Shown here piece after piece: positions 1 through 9,414 of a DNA stretch of 64,000 nucleotides. Numbering within the stretch: the first letter of the stretch is position 1; every line of letters begins with the position of its first letter. A program made the position numbers and the translations under genes. Where the stretch lies: positions 1,417,984 through 1,481,983 of the forward strand of contig NZ_JACHXO010000001.1 in NCBI RefSeq assembly GCF_014192155.1, given 5' to 3'. The notes under the pieces are model-generated. The model ran no database searches, was not told the DNA's origin, and saw only the letters and a program-made list of their open reading frames with translations. The DNA comes from Roseateles terrae. GTDB taxonomy: Bacteria > Pseudomonadota > Gammaproteobacteria > Burkholderiales > Burkholderiaceae_C.

Positions 1-1372
1 TGCTGCGGTCGTCCGAGGACACCGACGCGGGCGGAATGCGGGCGATCTTCGCCACGATGTCTTCCACTTCCGCACGGGTGATCGTCTTCTTCTGCTTGCT
101 CTTGGGCAGCACACGCTGCGCGGCACCGGCTTCGTCGATGACGTCGATCGCCTTGTCGGGCAGATGACGGTCATTGATGAACTTGGCCGACAGCTCCGCA
201 GCCGCCTGCAGGGCGCCCAGCGCGTACTTCACGCTGTGGTGCTCTTCGAAGCGGGACTTCAGACCCTTGAGGATCTCGATGGTCTGCTCCACCGACGGCT
301 CCACCACGTCGATCTTCTGGAATCGGCGGGACAGTGCCGCGTCCTTCTCGAAGATGCCGCGGTATTCGCTGAAGGTGGTCGCGCCGATGCACTTGAGCTG
401 GCCCGACGACAGCGCCGGCTTGAGCAGGTTGCTGGCGTCCAGCGTGCCGCCCGAGGCTGCGCCCGCACCGATGAGGGTGTGGATTTCGTCGATGAACAGA
501 ATGGCGCCTGGCTGGTCCTTGAGCTGCTTGATCACCGCCTTGAGGCGCTGTTCGAAGTCACCGCGGTACTTGGTGCCCGCCAGCAGCGCGCCCATGTCCA
601 GCGAATAGACCACCGCCTCGGCCAGCACGTCGGGCACCTGGCCTTCGGTGATGCGCCAGGCCAGGCCCTCGGCGATGGCTGTCTTGCCCACGCCGGCCTC
701 ACCCACCAGCAGCGGGTTGTTCTTGCGGCGGCGGCACAGCACCTGCACCACCCGCTCGACTTCCAACTCACGGCCGATCAGCGGGTCGATCTTGCCGTCC
801 CGGGCCTGCTGGTTCAGGTTCTGGGTGAATTGCTCCAGCGGCGAGCCCTTGCCACCACCGCCCTGGGTGTCGCCCTCTTCCCGCTCGGACTCGCTGCCCG
901 AGCCTTCCGGGCCCTTGGGAGGCTCGGGCGGCTCGCTCTTCTTGATGCCGTGCGCGATGTAGTTGACGACATCCAGACGGGTGACGCCCTGCTGATGCAG
1001 GTAGTAGACCGCGTGGGAGTCCTTCTCGCCGAAGATGGCCACCAGCACGTTGGCGCCGGTGACTTCCTTCTTGCCGTTGCCGGTGGACTGCACATGCATG
1101 ATGGCGCGCTGGATCACGCGCTGGAAGCCCAGCGTCGGCTGGGTGTCCACCTCATCGGTGCCGCCCACGGTGGGCGTGTTTTCCTTGATGAACTGGGCCA
1201 GCGACTTGCGCAGGTCCTCGATGTTGGCTGCGCAGGCGCGCAACACCTCAGCCGCGGATGGGTTGTCGAGCAACGCCATCAACAGGTGTTCCACGGTGAT
1301 GAACTCGTGGCGCTGCTGACGCGCTTCCACAAACGCCATGTGCAGGCTGACTTCAAGCTCTTGCGCAATCAT
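1..1372 (-). CDS. clpA: ATP-dependent Clp protease ATP-binding subunit ClpA (3' end outside window)
   Basis: ClpA is the AAA+ unfoldase that feeds substrates, including ClpS-delivered N-degron proteins, into ClpP in the cytoplasm. The first 457 codons are present. The start is the ATG whose first bases overlap the clpS stop. Residues 1-140 form the Clp N-domain repeats (begins [14 protein letters not shown]). An acidic, Gly-rich linker follows, then the first nucleotide-binding domain with Walker A GEAGVGKT near residue 225 and Walker [14 protein letters not shown] near residue 292. The second AAA domain and the ClpP-binding loop lie beyond base 1. The 4-base overlap with clpS indicates translational coupling, the usual clpS-clpA arrangement of proteobacteria. 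Confidence 0.97.
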   Translation of the reverse strand, partial: MIAQELEVSLHMAFVEARQQRHEFITVEHLLMALLDNPSAAEVLRACAANIEDLRKSLAQFIKENTPTVGGTDEVDTQPTLGFQRVIQRAIMHVQSTGNGKKEVTGANVLVAIFGEKDSHAVYYLHQQGVTRLDVVNYIAHGIKKSEPPEPPKGPEGSGSESEREEGDTQGGGGKGSPLEQFTQNLNQQARDGKIDPLIGRELEVERVVQVLCRRRKNNPLLVGEAGVGKTAIAEGLAWRITEGQVPDVLAEAVVYSLDMGALLAGTKYRGDFEQRLKAVIKQLKDQPGAILFIDEIHTLIGAGAASGGTLDASNLLKPALSSGQLKCIGATTFSEYRGIFEKDAALSRRFQKIDVVEPSVEQTIEILKGLKSRFEEHHSVKYALGALQAAAELSAKFINDRHLPDKAIDVIDEAGAAQRVLPKSKQKKTITRAEVEDIVAKIARIPPASVSSDDRS

Positions 1373-1734
1373 GCGGCCTCCATAATGCACTGCAAAGGAT
1401 GCCCGGCGCGCCGCGCGGCGGCCAGGACCATTTCGACCTTGGTGGCTGCGACGTCCTTGGTGAAAACACCGCAGACGCCACGACCTTCATGATGGATCTT
1501 CAGCATGATCTGGGTGGCCGTATCCAGATCGTGGCGGAAATATTCCTGCAAGACCATCACTACGAACTCCATGGGCGTGAAGTCGTCGTTGAGCATCAGC
1601 ACCTGGTAGAGGCGCGGAGGCTCCGTCTTCTGAGCAACACGCTCCAGCGTCGTTGACGCACCGCCGTCCTCATCTTGGCCCGGTGGCGTGCCTGGCGGTC
1701 CCGCTGGCGTGGAGTTGTTGGCAAACAAAGGCAT
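1369..1734 (-). CDS. clpS: ATP-dependent Clp protease adaptor ClpS
   Basis: ClpS binds N-degron substrates and hands them to ClpA. The 121-residue protein has a flexible N-terminal arm rich in Pro, Gly and Thr (residues 1-35), then the conserved core beginning [19 protein letters not shown], whose ND(D/Y) pocket recognises bulky N-terminal residues. The C-terminal part ends in the typical [16 protein letters not shown]. It overlaps clpA by four bases and is transcribed divergently from cspA across a gap of about 250 bp. Length and motifs match the family well. Confidence 0.97.
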   Translation of the reverse strand: MPLFANNSTPAGPPGTPPGQDEDGGASTTLERVAQKTEPPRLYQVLMLNDDFTPMEFVVMVLQEYFRHDLDTATQIMLKIHHEGRGVCGVFTKDVAATKVEMVLAAARRAGHPLQCIMEAA

Positions 1735-1982
1735 GAACCGATTCTATAAACAGCGGGACTTCCCTACATGCGGTCGGGTTCCCGGGTTTCAAGCAAGCGA
1801 GAAATTGATCTGCTTCGGGCCAGTTTTCAGATGAGCCGCCGCATGATCAAGGTCTCGGGAATAGCCCTAGTTTGGCATCTTCAGCGAAGGCGACCCCGGG
1901 GAGTTCCTGAATTGACACTGACTTGACGCGGATTTGAGAATCCGCTCGGGTGCGACAAGACACCGGGATGGAGAGAAAAAAG

Positions 1983-2267
1983 ATGGCTACAGGCACGGTA
2001 AAGTGGTTCAGCGACGCCAAGGGGTTTGGCTTCATTGAGCCGGATCAAGGCGGAGGCGATGTCTTTGCGCACTTTACGGCGATCCAGATGGAAGGTTTCC
2101 GCACCCTCAAGCAGGGCTGCCGGGTGAGTTATGAACTGGTGAACGGGCCCAAGGGCCTGATGGCCCAGGACATCCGCCCGCTGGATGTGGCGGAGCTGCC
2201 GGTAGACGTGAGTCTGCTGGCCGAGCAGCAGATGACGACCCAGCCGGCAGCGGCCGCCGCCGCCTGA
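1983..2267 (+). CDS. Cold-shock domain protein (CspA family)
   Basis: A nucleic-acid-binding cold-shock protein, expected to melt RNA secondary structure. I chose the ATG that gives the classical start [18 protein letters not shown]; an in-frame ATG 15 bases upstream is less likely. The product is 94 residues. The RNP1 motif KGFGFI and RNP2 motif DVFAHF are intact in residues 1-68. A C-terminal Ala/Gln-rich tail of about 25 residues (ending in six Ala) goes beyond the 67-70 residues of a minimal Csp. An A-rich purine stretch just before the ATG can serve as ribosome binding site. The roughly 250-bp upstream gap shared with clpS holds the promoter and probably a 5' leader, though no cold box could be recognised. 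Confidence 0.93.
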   Translation: MATGTVKWFSDAKGFGFIEPDQGGGDVFAHFTAIQMEGFRTLKQGCRVSYELVNGPKGLMAQDIRPLDVAELPVDVSLLAEQQMTTQPAAAAAA

Positions 2268-2392
2268 CCGCCGGCGCGGCTTCGCGCTTTGTCCGCCCGG
2301 GTGCGGGTTCGCGCCCCGTCCGCTTGGGCGGGGCCTCGCGTCCCGTCCGCTCCTCGCACGCGCCATGTCCCCGGATGGGACGGTGCGATGCC

Positions 2393-2415
2393 AAGCCCGC
2401 CAGTGGCGGGCTTTT
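2393..2415. terminator. Bidirectional rho-independent terminator
   Basis: A 9-bp perfect stem (AAGCCCGCC / GGCGGGCTT, loop AGT) followed by TT on the plus strand and preceded by AA. It lies between convergent cspA and the histidine kinase gene, so it can end both. Confidence 0.8.
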
Positions 2416-2447
2416 CGCATGGCGACGGCGGTTGGACGGTTCACCGT

Positions 2448-4088
2448 TCAGCGCTCTGATGGGCCAGGGTCAGGAACGGGGCCGGAACCCGTGTCAGGGC
2501 CGGACGCGCGGCCAGGCTCCGCCTCTTCGCCCTGCAGCGCCCCGGCCATTTCCCTGAGCAGTTGCGGCACGGCCACGGGCTTGGCCAGATGGGCATCGAA
2601 GCCCGCCGCCAGCGCGTGTGCCTTGTCTTCAGCCGAGCCGTAGCCCGTCACGGCAATCATCACCTCCGGCCGATGCACCGACGACGCCGCCCGGGCCACG
2701 TCATATCCGCTGATGCCCGGCAGCCCGATGTCGCAGATCAGCACCTGCGGACGGGAATCCCGCAACGCCTGAATGGCATCCGGGCCGCTGTGCACCACGG
2801 TGACGCGGTAGCCATGGCCTTCCAGGATCATGCGCAGTGCCTCTGCGGCATCCACGTTGTCCTCGGCAATCAGAATCTCGCCATTCACCGCTTCGCGCTC
2901 ATCCGGCGGTGACAGCTCGCGGCCGCCTTCGTCCGCATGTTCGGCGGGCAGATCCACCGTGAAGAGGCTGCCCTGACCAGGCCCCTCGGAATGCACCGAC
3001 ACCTCGCCGCCATGCATGGTGACCAGTCCCTTGACCAGGGCCAGCCCCAGCCCCAGGCCGCCGCGGGAGCGCTCCAGCGACCGGTCGGCCTGCACAAAGG
3101 CATCAAAGAGCTGCGGCAGCAGCGCCGGTTCGATACCGTCGCCATGGTCTTCCACCTGCCACAGCACCCGTCCGTCCCGCGCACTGATGCGCACCTGGAT
3201 GCCGTGCCCGGGCGGTGAAAACTTGATCGCGTTGTCGATCAGGTTGTCCAGCACCTGGCGCAGACGGGTCTCGTCTGCATCCACCCACACCGAACAGCTG
3301 CAGTCGCAGCTGATGAGAATCTCCTTGGCCTGTGCGGAGATCGCATGGGCCTGCAAGGTCTCCTGCGTCAGCGCGCACAGGTCCACCCGGGTGCGCTCCA
3401 GCTGGATCAGACCGCGGGTGAGGCGGGAGACGTCCAGCAACTGGTCGATGATGCGGCCCATATGGCCAACCTGGCGGTCCACCAGCTCCGCCAGATGGCT
3501 CTGCCGGTCCGTCGCGAGGCCCGGCCGTTGCAGCAGGTGGGCGGCATACCGGATGGGCGTCAGCGGATTGCGCAGTTCATGGGCCAGCATTGCCAGGAAC
3601 TGGTCCTTCCGCTCGCCCTGCTCCCGCTGCTGCTCCAGCAGATCCCTCACCTCCATCTGCCGGCGCCGGGCGCGCAGCGCCGAGGCCACGGTCGAGAGCA
3701 GTGCGTCACGGGTCATCGGACGCTGGATCATCGACACATTGCCCAGCGCCGCCACCGCCTTGAGCGGCAGACGGTCCGTGCCGTCATTGGCGACGATCAG
3801 CACCGGCAGGTCGGACCAGGCCGGCTGCGCCTGGATCAGCAGCGCGAGCCGCTCCAGCAGGGAGCGGCTGAGCCGCTCTTCAGCGATCAACAGGGAGCCC
3901 GACGCCGTCGAGAGCGTGTCGAGCAGCGCCTCTTCATTGGCGCACGACTGGCAGCTGTAGCCCGCGCCTTCCAGCGCCCTGGCGGTCAGTTCGGCGTCCC
4001 GACGCGCGGCCAGGATCAGCACGTCGGCCTGCGAACCGAGCGTGTCCGACTCCTGCACCAACAGGGATTGCACATGGTCATGGGTCAT
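2448..4088 (-). CDS. Hybrid histidine kinase with degenerate N-terminal receiver and C-terminal receiver
   Basis: A 546-residue cytoplasmic two-component kinase. Residues 20-140 look like a receiver fold, but the phospho-acceptor region reads LLIAEERLS and the usual KP is RP, so it is probably a non-phosphorylatable pseudoreceiver. The HisKA segment carries H170 in LAMLAHELRNPLTPIRYA. The HATPase domain has the N box (DNLIDNAIKFS), the G1 box DHGDGI and the G2 box GGLGLGLALV. The C-terminal receiver has the acidic pair in IAEDN, the phospho-acceptor Asp in ICDIGLPG near residue 451, and Lys in LAKPV. No membrane segment is visible. Its start overlaps the kaiC-like stop by four bases, so the two are co-translated and probably act together. 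The input is unknown. Confidence 0.92.
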   Translation of the reverse strand: MTHDHVQSLLVQESDTLGSQADVLILAARRDAELTARALEGAGYSCQSCANEEALLDTLSTASGSLLIAEERLSRSLLERLALLIQAQPAWSDLPVLIVANDGTDRLPLKAVAALGNVSMIQRPMTRDALLSTVASALRARRRQMEVRDLLEQQREQGERKDQFLAMLAHELRNPLTPIRYAAHLLQRPGLATDRQSHLAELVDRQVGHMGRIIDQLLDVSRLTRGLIQLERTRVDLCALTQETLQAHAISAQAKEILISCDCSCSVWVDADETRLRQVLDNLIDNAIKFSPPGHGIQVRISARDGRVLWQVEDHGDGIEPALLPQLFDAFVQADRSLERSRGGLGLGLALVKGLVTMHGGEVSVHSEGPGQGSLFTVDLPAEHADEGGRELSPPDEREAVNGEILIAEDNVDAAEALRMILEGHGYRVTVVHSGPDAIQALRDSRPQVLICDIGLPGISGYDVARAASSVHRPEVMIAVTGYGSAEDKAHALAAGFDAHLAKPVAVPQLLREMAGALQGEEAEPGRASGPDTGSGPVPDPGPSER

Positions 4089-5599
4089 GCGGGCCCCGTC
4101 ATGTTGCCCGCCGTCCCATCCACCGACTCACCCGCGCCGAGCGCCTCCGGGAGGCCGGACAGCACCCCGCGGTAGCCGGTGAGTGGTCGTCCCAACCGGA
4201 TGCCGGGTGCCGCAATGAACATTTCGCGGATGCTGGTCTCATGGGACCCCATGCGCCGCTTGACCACGGAGAGTGCGCGGCGGATCTGCGCGTCGGATTC
4301 GAAGTAGCGCATCAGGATGGCGGCGTCGGCCAGATAGGTGACGTCCAGCGGCGAAGCGGACTCCCCCACAATGCCTTGCTGGTTCAGGGTCAACAGGGTG
4401 GCAACGCCGCGGTTGGACAGATAACTCAGCAGCTCCTGTACGTGCATGGCCAGATGTTTTTCGTCCGGCATCGCGGTGAGGTAGCCATTGAGGGAGTCGA
4501 TCACGATCATTTCTGCGCCGTCTTCCTCCACCTTGCGGCGGATCAGATGCGCGAACTCGCCGGGGGAGAACTCTGCGGGGTCGATCTGGCGCAGAGACAC
4601 CTGCCCCCGCTCGATAAGCTCGCGCGTAGGCATGCCCAGCGCCTCGGCGCGGGCCAGGAATGCACGCCGCGTTTCGTCGAAGAGATACACGGCCGCACGG
4701 CCGCCCTGGCGGGCCCGTTCATTGAGGAACTGCATGCACAACGTACTTTTGCCGATGCCGGACGGCCCGGTCATCAACAGGCTGGCACCGAGATCGATGC
4801 CGCCGCCCATCATTTGATCAAGTTCCGCACAACCGCTGCTGCAAGTTCCACCAGTGACCGGGGCGTCGTGCTCATTGGCGACCAGGCGCGGATAGACCAC
4901 GACGCCGCCGGTTTCGATCGAGATGTCGTGAAAGCCCTCCCGCACCGCCACACCGCGCATTTTGTGCACCTGCAGGCGGCGACGCTGCTTGCCGTAGGCG
5001 GGGGCATGCTGGTAGAGGGTAATGATGCCGTGCACCACGCCCTCCCCGGCGGTGTCGGAGGTGGAGTCGATATCGGCCTCCTGGATGAGCAGCACCGTCG
5101 CACCCAGCTCAGAGAAATGCTCCCGCAGCTTCAGCAATTGGCGACGAAAGCGCAGGGGATCACGGGCGAGCAGCTTCACATCGGAGAACGGGTCGAACAC
5201 CACGCGGGTGGGCCGCAGGGTCTGGGTGACCGACAGGATGCGACCCACGACGTCGTTCAGCTCGACGTCACTCGGCGAAAAGAAGGAATAGTCGCCCTCT
5301 TCCGGGCCGGCGGAGTCGGCCAGGTTGATCACGTCCACGCCGGTCAGGTCCCAATGGTGGGAGTGGGCGGTGGCCATCAGCTGCGACTCGGTTTCCGCCA
5401 GGGTGCACCACAGGACACGTTCCCCCTGGCGGACACCCTCCAGCAGGAATTGCAGACCCAAGGTCGTCTTTCCGGCACCGGAAGCCCCTTCGAGCAGATA
5501 CAGATGCGAGGCCGGGAGGCCACCACGAAGGACTTCGTCCAGGCCGGAAACGCCTGTACTGACCTGCTGGAGGGGGGTTGCCAAGGGCTGAATCATCAT
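4085..5599 (-). CDS. KaiC-family double RecA-like ATPase
   Basis: A 504-residue protein with two tandem RecA/KaiC domains, the layout and approximate size of cyanobacterial KaiC (519 aa). Walker A motifs are GASGAGKT at residues 38-45 and GPSGIGKS near 278. Walker B-like strands RVVFDPFSD and EMIVIDSLNGY follow. At the place where KaiC has its Ser431-Thr432 phosphosites followed by ITDT, this protein reads T-Y followed by LADA (DVTYLADAAILMRYFES). Autophosphorylation may therefore differ or be lost. No kaiA or kaiB is in the window. The gene is co-translated with the following hybrid kinase, so a signalling role is more likely than a full Kai clock. Two consecutive ATG codons are possible starts. 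Confidence 0.9.
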   Translation of the reverse strand: MMIQPLATPLQQVSTGVSGLDEVLRGGLPASHLYLLEGASGAGKTTLGLQFLLEGVRQGERVLWCTLAETESQLMATAHSHHWDLTGVDVINLADSAGPEEGDYSFFSPSDVELNDVVGRILSVTQTLRPTRVVFDPFSDVKLLARDPLRFRRQLLKLREHFSELGATVLLIQEADIDSTSDTAGEGVVHGIITLYQHAPAYGKQRRRLQVHKMRGVAVREGFHDISIETGGVVVYPRLVANEHDAPVTGGTCSSGCAELDQMMGGGIDLGASLLMTGPSGIGKSTLCMQFLNERARQGGRAAVYLFDETRRAFLARAEALGMPTRELIERGQVSLRQIDPAEFSPGEFAHLIRRKVEEDGAEMIVIDSLNGYLTAMPDEKHLAMHVQELLSYLSNRGVATLLTLNQQGIVGESASPLDVTYLADAAILMRYFESDAQIRRALSVVKRRMGSHETSIREMFIAAPGIRLGRPLTGYRGVLSGLPEALGAGESVDGTAGNMTGPA

Positions 5600-5760
5600 G
5601 GGCTCGTCGTGGGAATGCCCTCATTTGGCAAGGTGCGGGCCCGGTGTACGTTTGTCCCGCCCTTCGCATGCAATTCGGGGCCCGCGCTGGCGGCCGGTCG
5701 GGGTCCCGTCTGACAGACCGGTGGGCAGTGGGCGCTCGGCGGCAATGCTCGCAGCCCATG

Positions 5761-5786
5761 AAAAACGCCCGCGAGGGCGGGCGTTT
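5761..5786 (-). terminator. Rho-independent terminator of the GH16 gene
   Basis: A 10-bp perfect stem (AAACGCCCGC with GCGGGCGTTT, 4-base loop). Read on the minus strand it ends in a run of five T. It sits about 50 bp after the GH16 stop codon and before the kaiC-like gene. Confidence 0.85.
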
Positions 5787-5837
5787 GAGGCCGGAGGGAA
5801 GGCTCGAGACGCCAAAGGCGCCCGTTCCCCGCCCTGC

Positions 5838-7619
5838 TTACTTCAGCGTGTAGCTCTGCTGCGCCGTGTCATAGGCGCCATTGCGGCTGGGATCCCAGTA
5901 GGTGAAGCTGTACCGCACCACGTCGCCCTTCTTCAGGCCGCTGACGGTATAGGCATTGCCGCTGCCTTCCTTGGACATGCGCACATTCAGCTGACCACCG
6001 CCATTGACGGTGTAGTGCACGTCCGCCCAGCTGCCGGTGGCCTGGCTGAACTTCACCGACGTGGCAGTCGGTTGGCTGATGCCCGCCGGCGTCGGATCCA
6101 CCGGCGGCTCCTGCGGGGTCGTCGTGCCCGAATCCCAGACCACATCGTCGATGGCGAACTGGAACGGCGCGTTCGGCAGACGGTTGGCATCGCTGGAGAT
6201 CATGAAGATGTCTGCGACCGACTGCAGCGCCACCTTCGGTCCGATCAGCGTGGAGACCGGGATCGTGGCGGTCCCCCAATCCCCGTTTCGCACCAGACCA
6301 AATGCGGTGGTGTTGGCCGGGAAATTGACCCACGACTGGTTGGTGTAGGTGTCGCCGATGCCGATGTTGAAGGACACATCCGCCGGAATCTTGATCCGGA
6401 ACTTCACCGTGCCATTGCGGAAGTTGGTCAGGTCCCGGATCTGACGCGACTGGATGCCGCCGCCGAACCACTGGCCGGGGGTGTTGTAGCTCCAGGCGAT
6501 GACGTTGCTGCCTTCAAACGGTCCGATGTTGCCGGCACCTGAGGAGGCGGGATTCCACAGGAAGATGTCCGACGACGTACCCGCCACCAGCTTGTTGTTG
6601 ACCGTCGTGTTGTCGGTGAACACACCGAACTTGCCGGTCTCCGGCGTGATCTGGCTGCCCAGCTTCACTTCGCCCTTGCCGTCCAGCTGATAGACACGCA
6701 CATAGTCCACATACATCGTGGCCGGCAGTTGGGCCGTCACTTGGCCCGGCGTGGCGGCATCGGTGAAGTTGCCCCCGACGGCGAGGTTCAGCAGGAAGTA
6801 GAACGGCGCCTGCAGCGAGGTGGAGGTCACCGGCAGCGGGGCGTTGTACATGTCGTGCTCACCGTCGTTGTCCACCACGGTGAAACGCATCTGGCTGTCG
6901 GTCCAGTACAGGCGGTACTTGACGAACCGATTGGCCAGCGAGGCCTGCGGCTTGTACCAGTTCTTCGTCTGCCAGGCGGTGGAAGCCGCGCACGATTCAT
7001 TGCCCGGCACGCAGGCCGCCTGCGACCAGGTGATCACATTGGAGCCGACGTAATAGTCCGGCGACGGCGCACCCGCGGCCGACCAGGCCGAGGCGCGGTG
7101 CCCCTGCTCCATGATGTCGATCTCGCCATTGCGCGGCCAGGTCTGCGGGCTGGTGCCCAGCATCCAGGCAGCAGGCCACAGCCCGGTGGTGACCGAGGGC
7201 GAGGCCATGCGCACTTCGATCATCCCGTACTGGATCTGCACCTTGCCGTAGGTGTCCAGCTTCCCGGAGGTGAACTGGTTGCTGCCCACCGTCTGGCGCT
7301 GGGCGCGGATGGCCAGCGCCCGGGTGCCGGGTTCGAACGGCACGTCGGCGATGGAGAGGTTGTTGGGGCTGTAGTACTCCAGCTCCGCATTGCCGTAGCC
7401 ACACAGGTTGATCTGGCAGCCGTTGCCGTCATAGGTGCGCCAGACGCCGGTGTTGAGCGATGTGCCGTTGAATTCCTCCGACCACAGCAGTCGGCCGATG
7501 GTCGGATTGGTGACGCTGGCGCCGGCCTGCGCGCCGGTCAACACAAGCGCCCCGAGCAGGGCCGTGCGCAGCAGCGCGGGAGGGGTGGCGCGGAGGCCGC
7601 GATGTTTCTGAAGTCCCAT
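5838..7619 (-). CDS. Secreted GH16 beta-glucanase with C-terminal carbohydrate-binding modules
   Basis: Predicted extracellular endo-beta-1,3(4)-glucanase. The ATG giving MGLQKHRGLR was chosen because GGAG lies eight bases before it; a longer frame upstream lacks such a site. Residues 1-34 are a signal peptide ending around AQAGA. The GH16 domain spans about 37-300 and contains the catalytic motif EIDIME (nucleophile E166, assisting D168, acid/base E171). It closes with TMYVDYVRVYQL. Residues about 310-500 form a galactose-binding-like beta-sandwich of the ExoP type. The last 80 residues (from GISQPTATSVKF) resemble CBM56 beta-1,3-glucan-binding modules. A Thr/Pro linker separates them. The 593 residues suggest fungal or algal cell-wall glucan degradation. 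A LacI-type operator lies upstream. Confidence 0.92.
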   Translation of the reverse strand: MGLQKHRGLRATPPALLRTALLGALVLTGAQAGASVTNPTIGRLLWSEEFNGTSLNTGVWRTYDGNGCQINLCGYGNAELEYYSPNNLSIADVPFEPGTRALAIRAQRQTVGSNQFTSGKLDTYGKVQIQYGMIEVRMASPSVTTGLWPAAWMLGTSPQTWPRNGEIDIMEQGHRASAWSAAGAPSPDYYVGSNVITWSQAACVPGNESCAASTAWQTKNWYKPQASLANRFVKYRLYWTDSQMRFTVVDNDGEHDMYNAPLPVTSTSLQAPFYFLLNLAVGGNFTDAATPGQVTAQLPATMYVDYVRVYQLDGKGEVKLGSQITPETGKFGVFTDNTTVNNKLVAGTSSDIFLWNPASSGAGNIGPFEGSNVIAWSYNTPGQWFGGGIQSRQIRDLTNFRNGTVKFRIKIPADVSFNIGIGDTYTNQSWVNFPANTTAFGLVRNGDWGTATIPVSTLIGPKVALQSVADIFMISSDANRLPNAPFQFAIDDVVWDSGTTTPQEPPVDPTPAGISQPTATSVKFSQATGSWADVHYTVNGGGQLNVRMSKEGSGNAYTVSGLKKGDVVRYSFTYWDPSRNGAYDTAQQSYTLK

Positions 7620-7747
7620 GTGTTGTCTCCAAGAAAAGTCGGTGGGTGCGGGAGGACACCGATCGGCGCCCGCGGCCAACGTTCTGCGACGTCGATCCAC
7701 GGACGGCTGCTCCAGCGCCGGTCATCCTAGACAAGATTGGGCGATTT

Positions 7748-7761
7748 TGAAACCGCTTTCA
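7748..7761. promoter_or_regulatory. LacI/GalR-type operator upstream of GH16 gene
   Basis: TGAAACCGCTTTCA is an imperfect 14-bp palindrome of the TGAAA-N4-TTTCA class with central CG, the usual binding pattern of LacI/GalR-family sugar repressors. It lies 129 bp upstream of the GH16 start and 137 bp before the plus-strand DUF2809 gene. No LacI gene is in the window, so the regulator would act in trans. Confidence 0.6.
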
Positions 7762-7897
7762 CGATTCAGGGGTTCCCGAGACGTATGGGATTGCAACGGG
7801 GTGAATCGGGCGTATCCGGGAAACCGCGTAGGGGACATCGTGAAGCGGCCGGGTGCACTTCACATTGGCCTCACCATGCCTGCTTACGCTGGGTGCC

Positions 7898-8404
7898 ATG
7901 AACCAGTCCTTCCTACGCGGCAAGACAGCCGCCAACATTCACAAGCCGCCAGCGTCCGGCCTTCGGGCATCTGGACTCTGGCGACTCAGTCCTGCTTACG
8001 CGCTATGGGCGCTACTGATCTTCCTCGCCGAAGTGGCGATTGCGACCGTCGGACGCGAGGTGGAATGGCTGCGCTGGTACGCCGGCGATGTCATCGTTGT
8101 GGCGTGGGTGCACTGCCTGATTGCGATGGTGGTGGCGGCCCCTGTCGGGCGCATCGCAGCGACGTCTTTGGGCATCGCCTGTCTGGTGGAGCTCTCACAA
8201 TACATCTGCGGCGCGGTGGGCTGGCAGATTCAGCAGCCGGTGCTGCGCATCATCGTGGGCAGCACGGCGGACTGGCTGGACGTGGCGTCGTATGTCGTCG
8301 GCGCGATGCTGGTGCCGGGGGTATTGCTCGCGGTGACGCTGGGCAAGTCGCTTGCCTCGCGACAGCGGCCCCTTTTCAACCGCAGGAAGCCTGTATGTCC
8401 ATGA
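7898..8404 (+). CDS. DUF2809 family membrane protein
   Basis: A 168-residue inner-membrane protein with about four to five hydrophobic segments (for example ALWALLIFLAEVAIATV, MVVAAPVGRIAATSLGIACL and VASYVVGAMLVPGVLLAV). The pattern of an aromatic loop with RWYAGDVIVV, a VELSQYI segment and a late ADWLDVASYVVG matches DUF2809 proteins, whose function is unknown. I chose the ATG giving MNQSFLRGK; an in-frame GTG 45 bases upstream is possible. The stop overlaps the next gene (EcsC family) by ten bases, so the two are probably co-translated. Confidence 0.75.
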   Translation: MNQSFLRGKTAANIHKPPASGLRASGLWRLSPAYALWALLIFLAEVAIATVGREVEWLRWYAGDVIVVAWVHCLIAMVVAAPVGRIAATSLGIACLVELSQYICGAVGWQIQQPVLRIIVGSTADWLDVASYVVGAMLVPGVLLAVTLGKSLASRQRPLFNRRKPVCP

Positions 8405-9177
8405 CGCCTGAGCATTTGCAAGAACTCCGGAACGCCCACCAGCTGCTGGAGAATCCGGGCTTCATGGCGCGGGCCTCCCACCTGCTGGGCCGCCCCATCG
8501 AGGCCGCGCTGGCGGGTTTGCCCAAGGCGGCCCAGTCCATCGTGGCCTCGGCCACCGAGAAGGCTCTGAAGGTGACGCTGCAAGGGGCGCTGGTGACGAT
8601 GGACAAGGCCCCTGCCCTGGACTCCCCCCGCTTTCACAAGATGCTGGCGACGGTCAGCGGTGCCGCGGGCGGGTTCTTTGGGCTGGCCGCGCTGCCGGTG
8701 GAGTTGCCGGTGTCCACCGGGGTCATCTTCCGGTCGATTGCCGACATTGCGCGGGCGAATGGGGAGAACATCAACAGCGCCGAGGTCAAGCTGGAATGCC
8801 TGAAGGTGTTTGGTATGGGTGGCCCGTCGGACAAGGACGATGCCGGGGAGTCCGGCTATCTGGCACTGCGCTCCAGCATGGCCAAGCTGATCAGTGAAGC
8901 GGCCGACTATCTGGCCGCCACGGCGGTGGCCGGGGAAGGCGCGCCGGTGATGGTGCGGGTGATTGCGGCGATTGCCTCACGCTTCCAGGTGCAGGTGACC
9001 GAGAAGCTGGCGGCGCAGGCGGTGCCGGTGATTGGTGCGGTGGCCGGGGGAACCATCAACTTCCTGTTTGTAAGCCATTTCCAGGACATGAGCCGCGGGC
9101 ATTTCACGGTGCGGCGGCTGGAGCGGCTGTATGGATCGGACGTGGTCCTGGGGGCGTATGAGCGCTTGCGGGGATAG
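8395..9177 (+). CDS. EcsC family protein
   Basis: A 260-residue protein of the EcsC family (named after Bacillus EcsC; molecular role unknown). The start ATG (MSMTPEHLQELRNAHQLLENPGF) follows AGGA at a suitable distance and lies inside the end of the DUF2809 gene. Typical features are an N-terminal helix pair, a Gly/Ala-rich hydrophobic stretch (SGAAGGFFGLAALPVELPVS), and a second one near the C-terminus (AVPVIGAVAGGTINFLFVSH) followed by a basic HFTVRRLERLYG end. The two hydrophobic hairpins suggest membrane association. Immediately after the stop is a short low-complexity stretch of repeated GCGCAATGG and GCGCGAG words with no gene. Confidence 0.82.
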   Translation: MSMTPEHLQELRNAHQLLENPGFMARASHLLGRPIEAALAGLPKAAQSIVASATEKALKVTLQGALVTMDKAPALDSPRFHKMLATVSGAAGGFFGLAALPVELPVSTGVIFRSIADIARANGENINSAEVKLECLKVFGMGGPSDKDDAGESGYLALRSSMAKLISEAADYLAATAVAGEGAPVMVRVIAAIASRFQVQVTEKLAAQAVPVIGAVAGGTINFLFVSHFQDMSRGHFTVRRLERLYGSDVVLGAYERLRG

Positions 9178-9414
9178 TTGATGGCGCAATGGTGCAATGA
9201 CGCGAGAGCGCGAGGGCGCAATGGCGCGAGATGTGGCCGTATACTGACGTCGCTGCCTCTCCAGCAGCCGTAAGCGTTTACGTCAACCAACGCACTTTCG
9301 GACCACGCCCAGCATTGCGGCGAGGCGTCCGGGTGCGTTGAGCTTTGGTTCCCCGGCACCCGAATGCCCCTGCTGCCGGCGGTGCGTGGCTCCATGACCC
9401 TACATGGATGCATC

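Noticed and set aside
164..1492. Long open frame on the plus strand opposite clpA
   Set aside because: It is the antisense shadow of a GC-rich gene; clpA and clpS on the minus strand have all family motifs.
4241..5713. Plus-strand 490-codon frame opposite the KaiC-like gene
   Set aside because: No domain and no ribosome site; produced by GC-rich third positions of the real gene.
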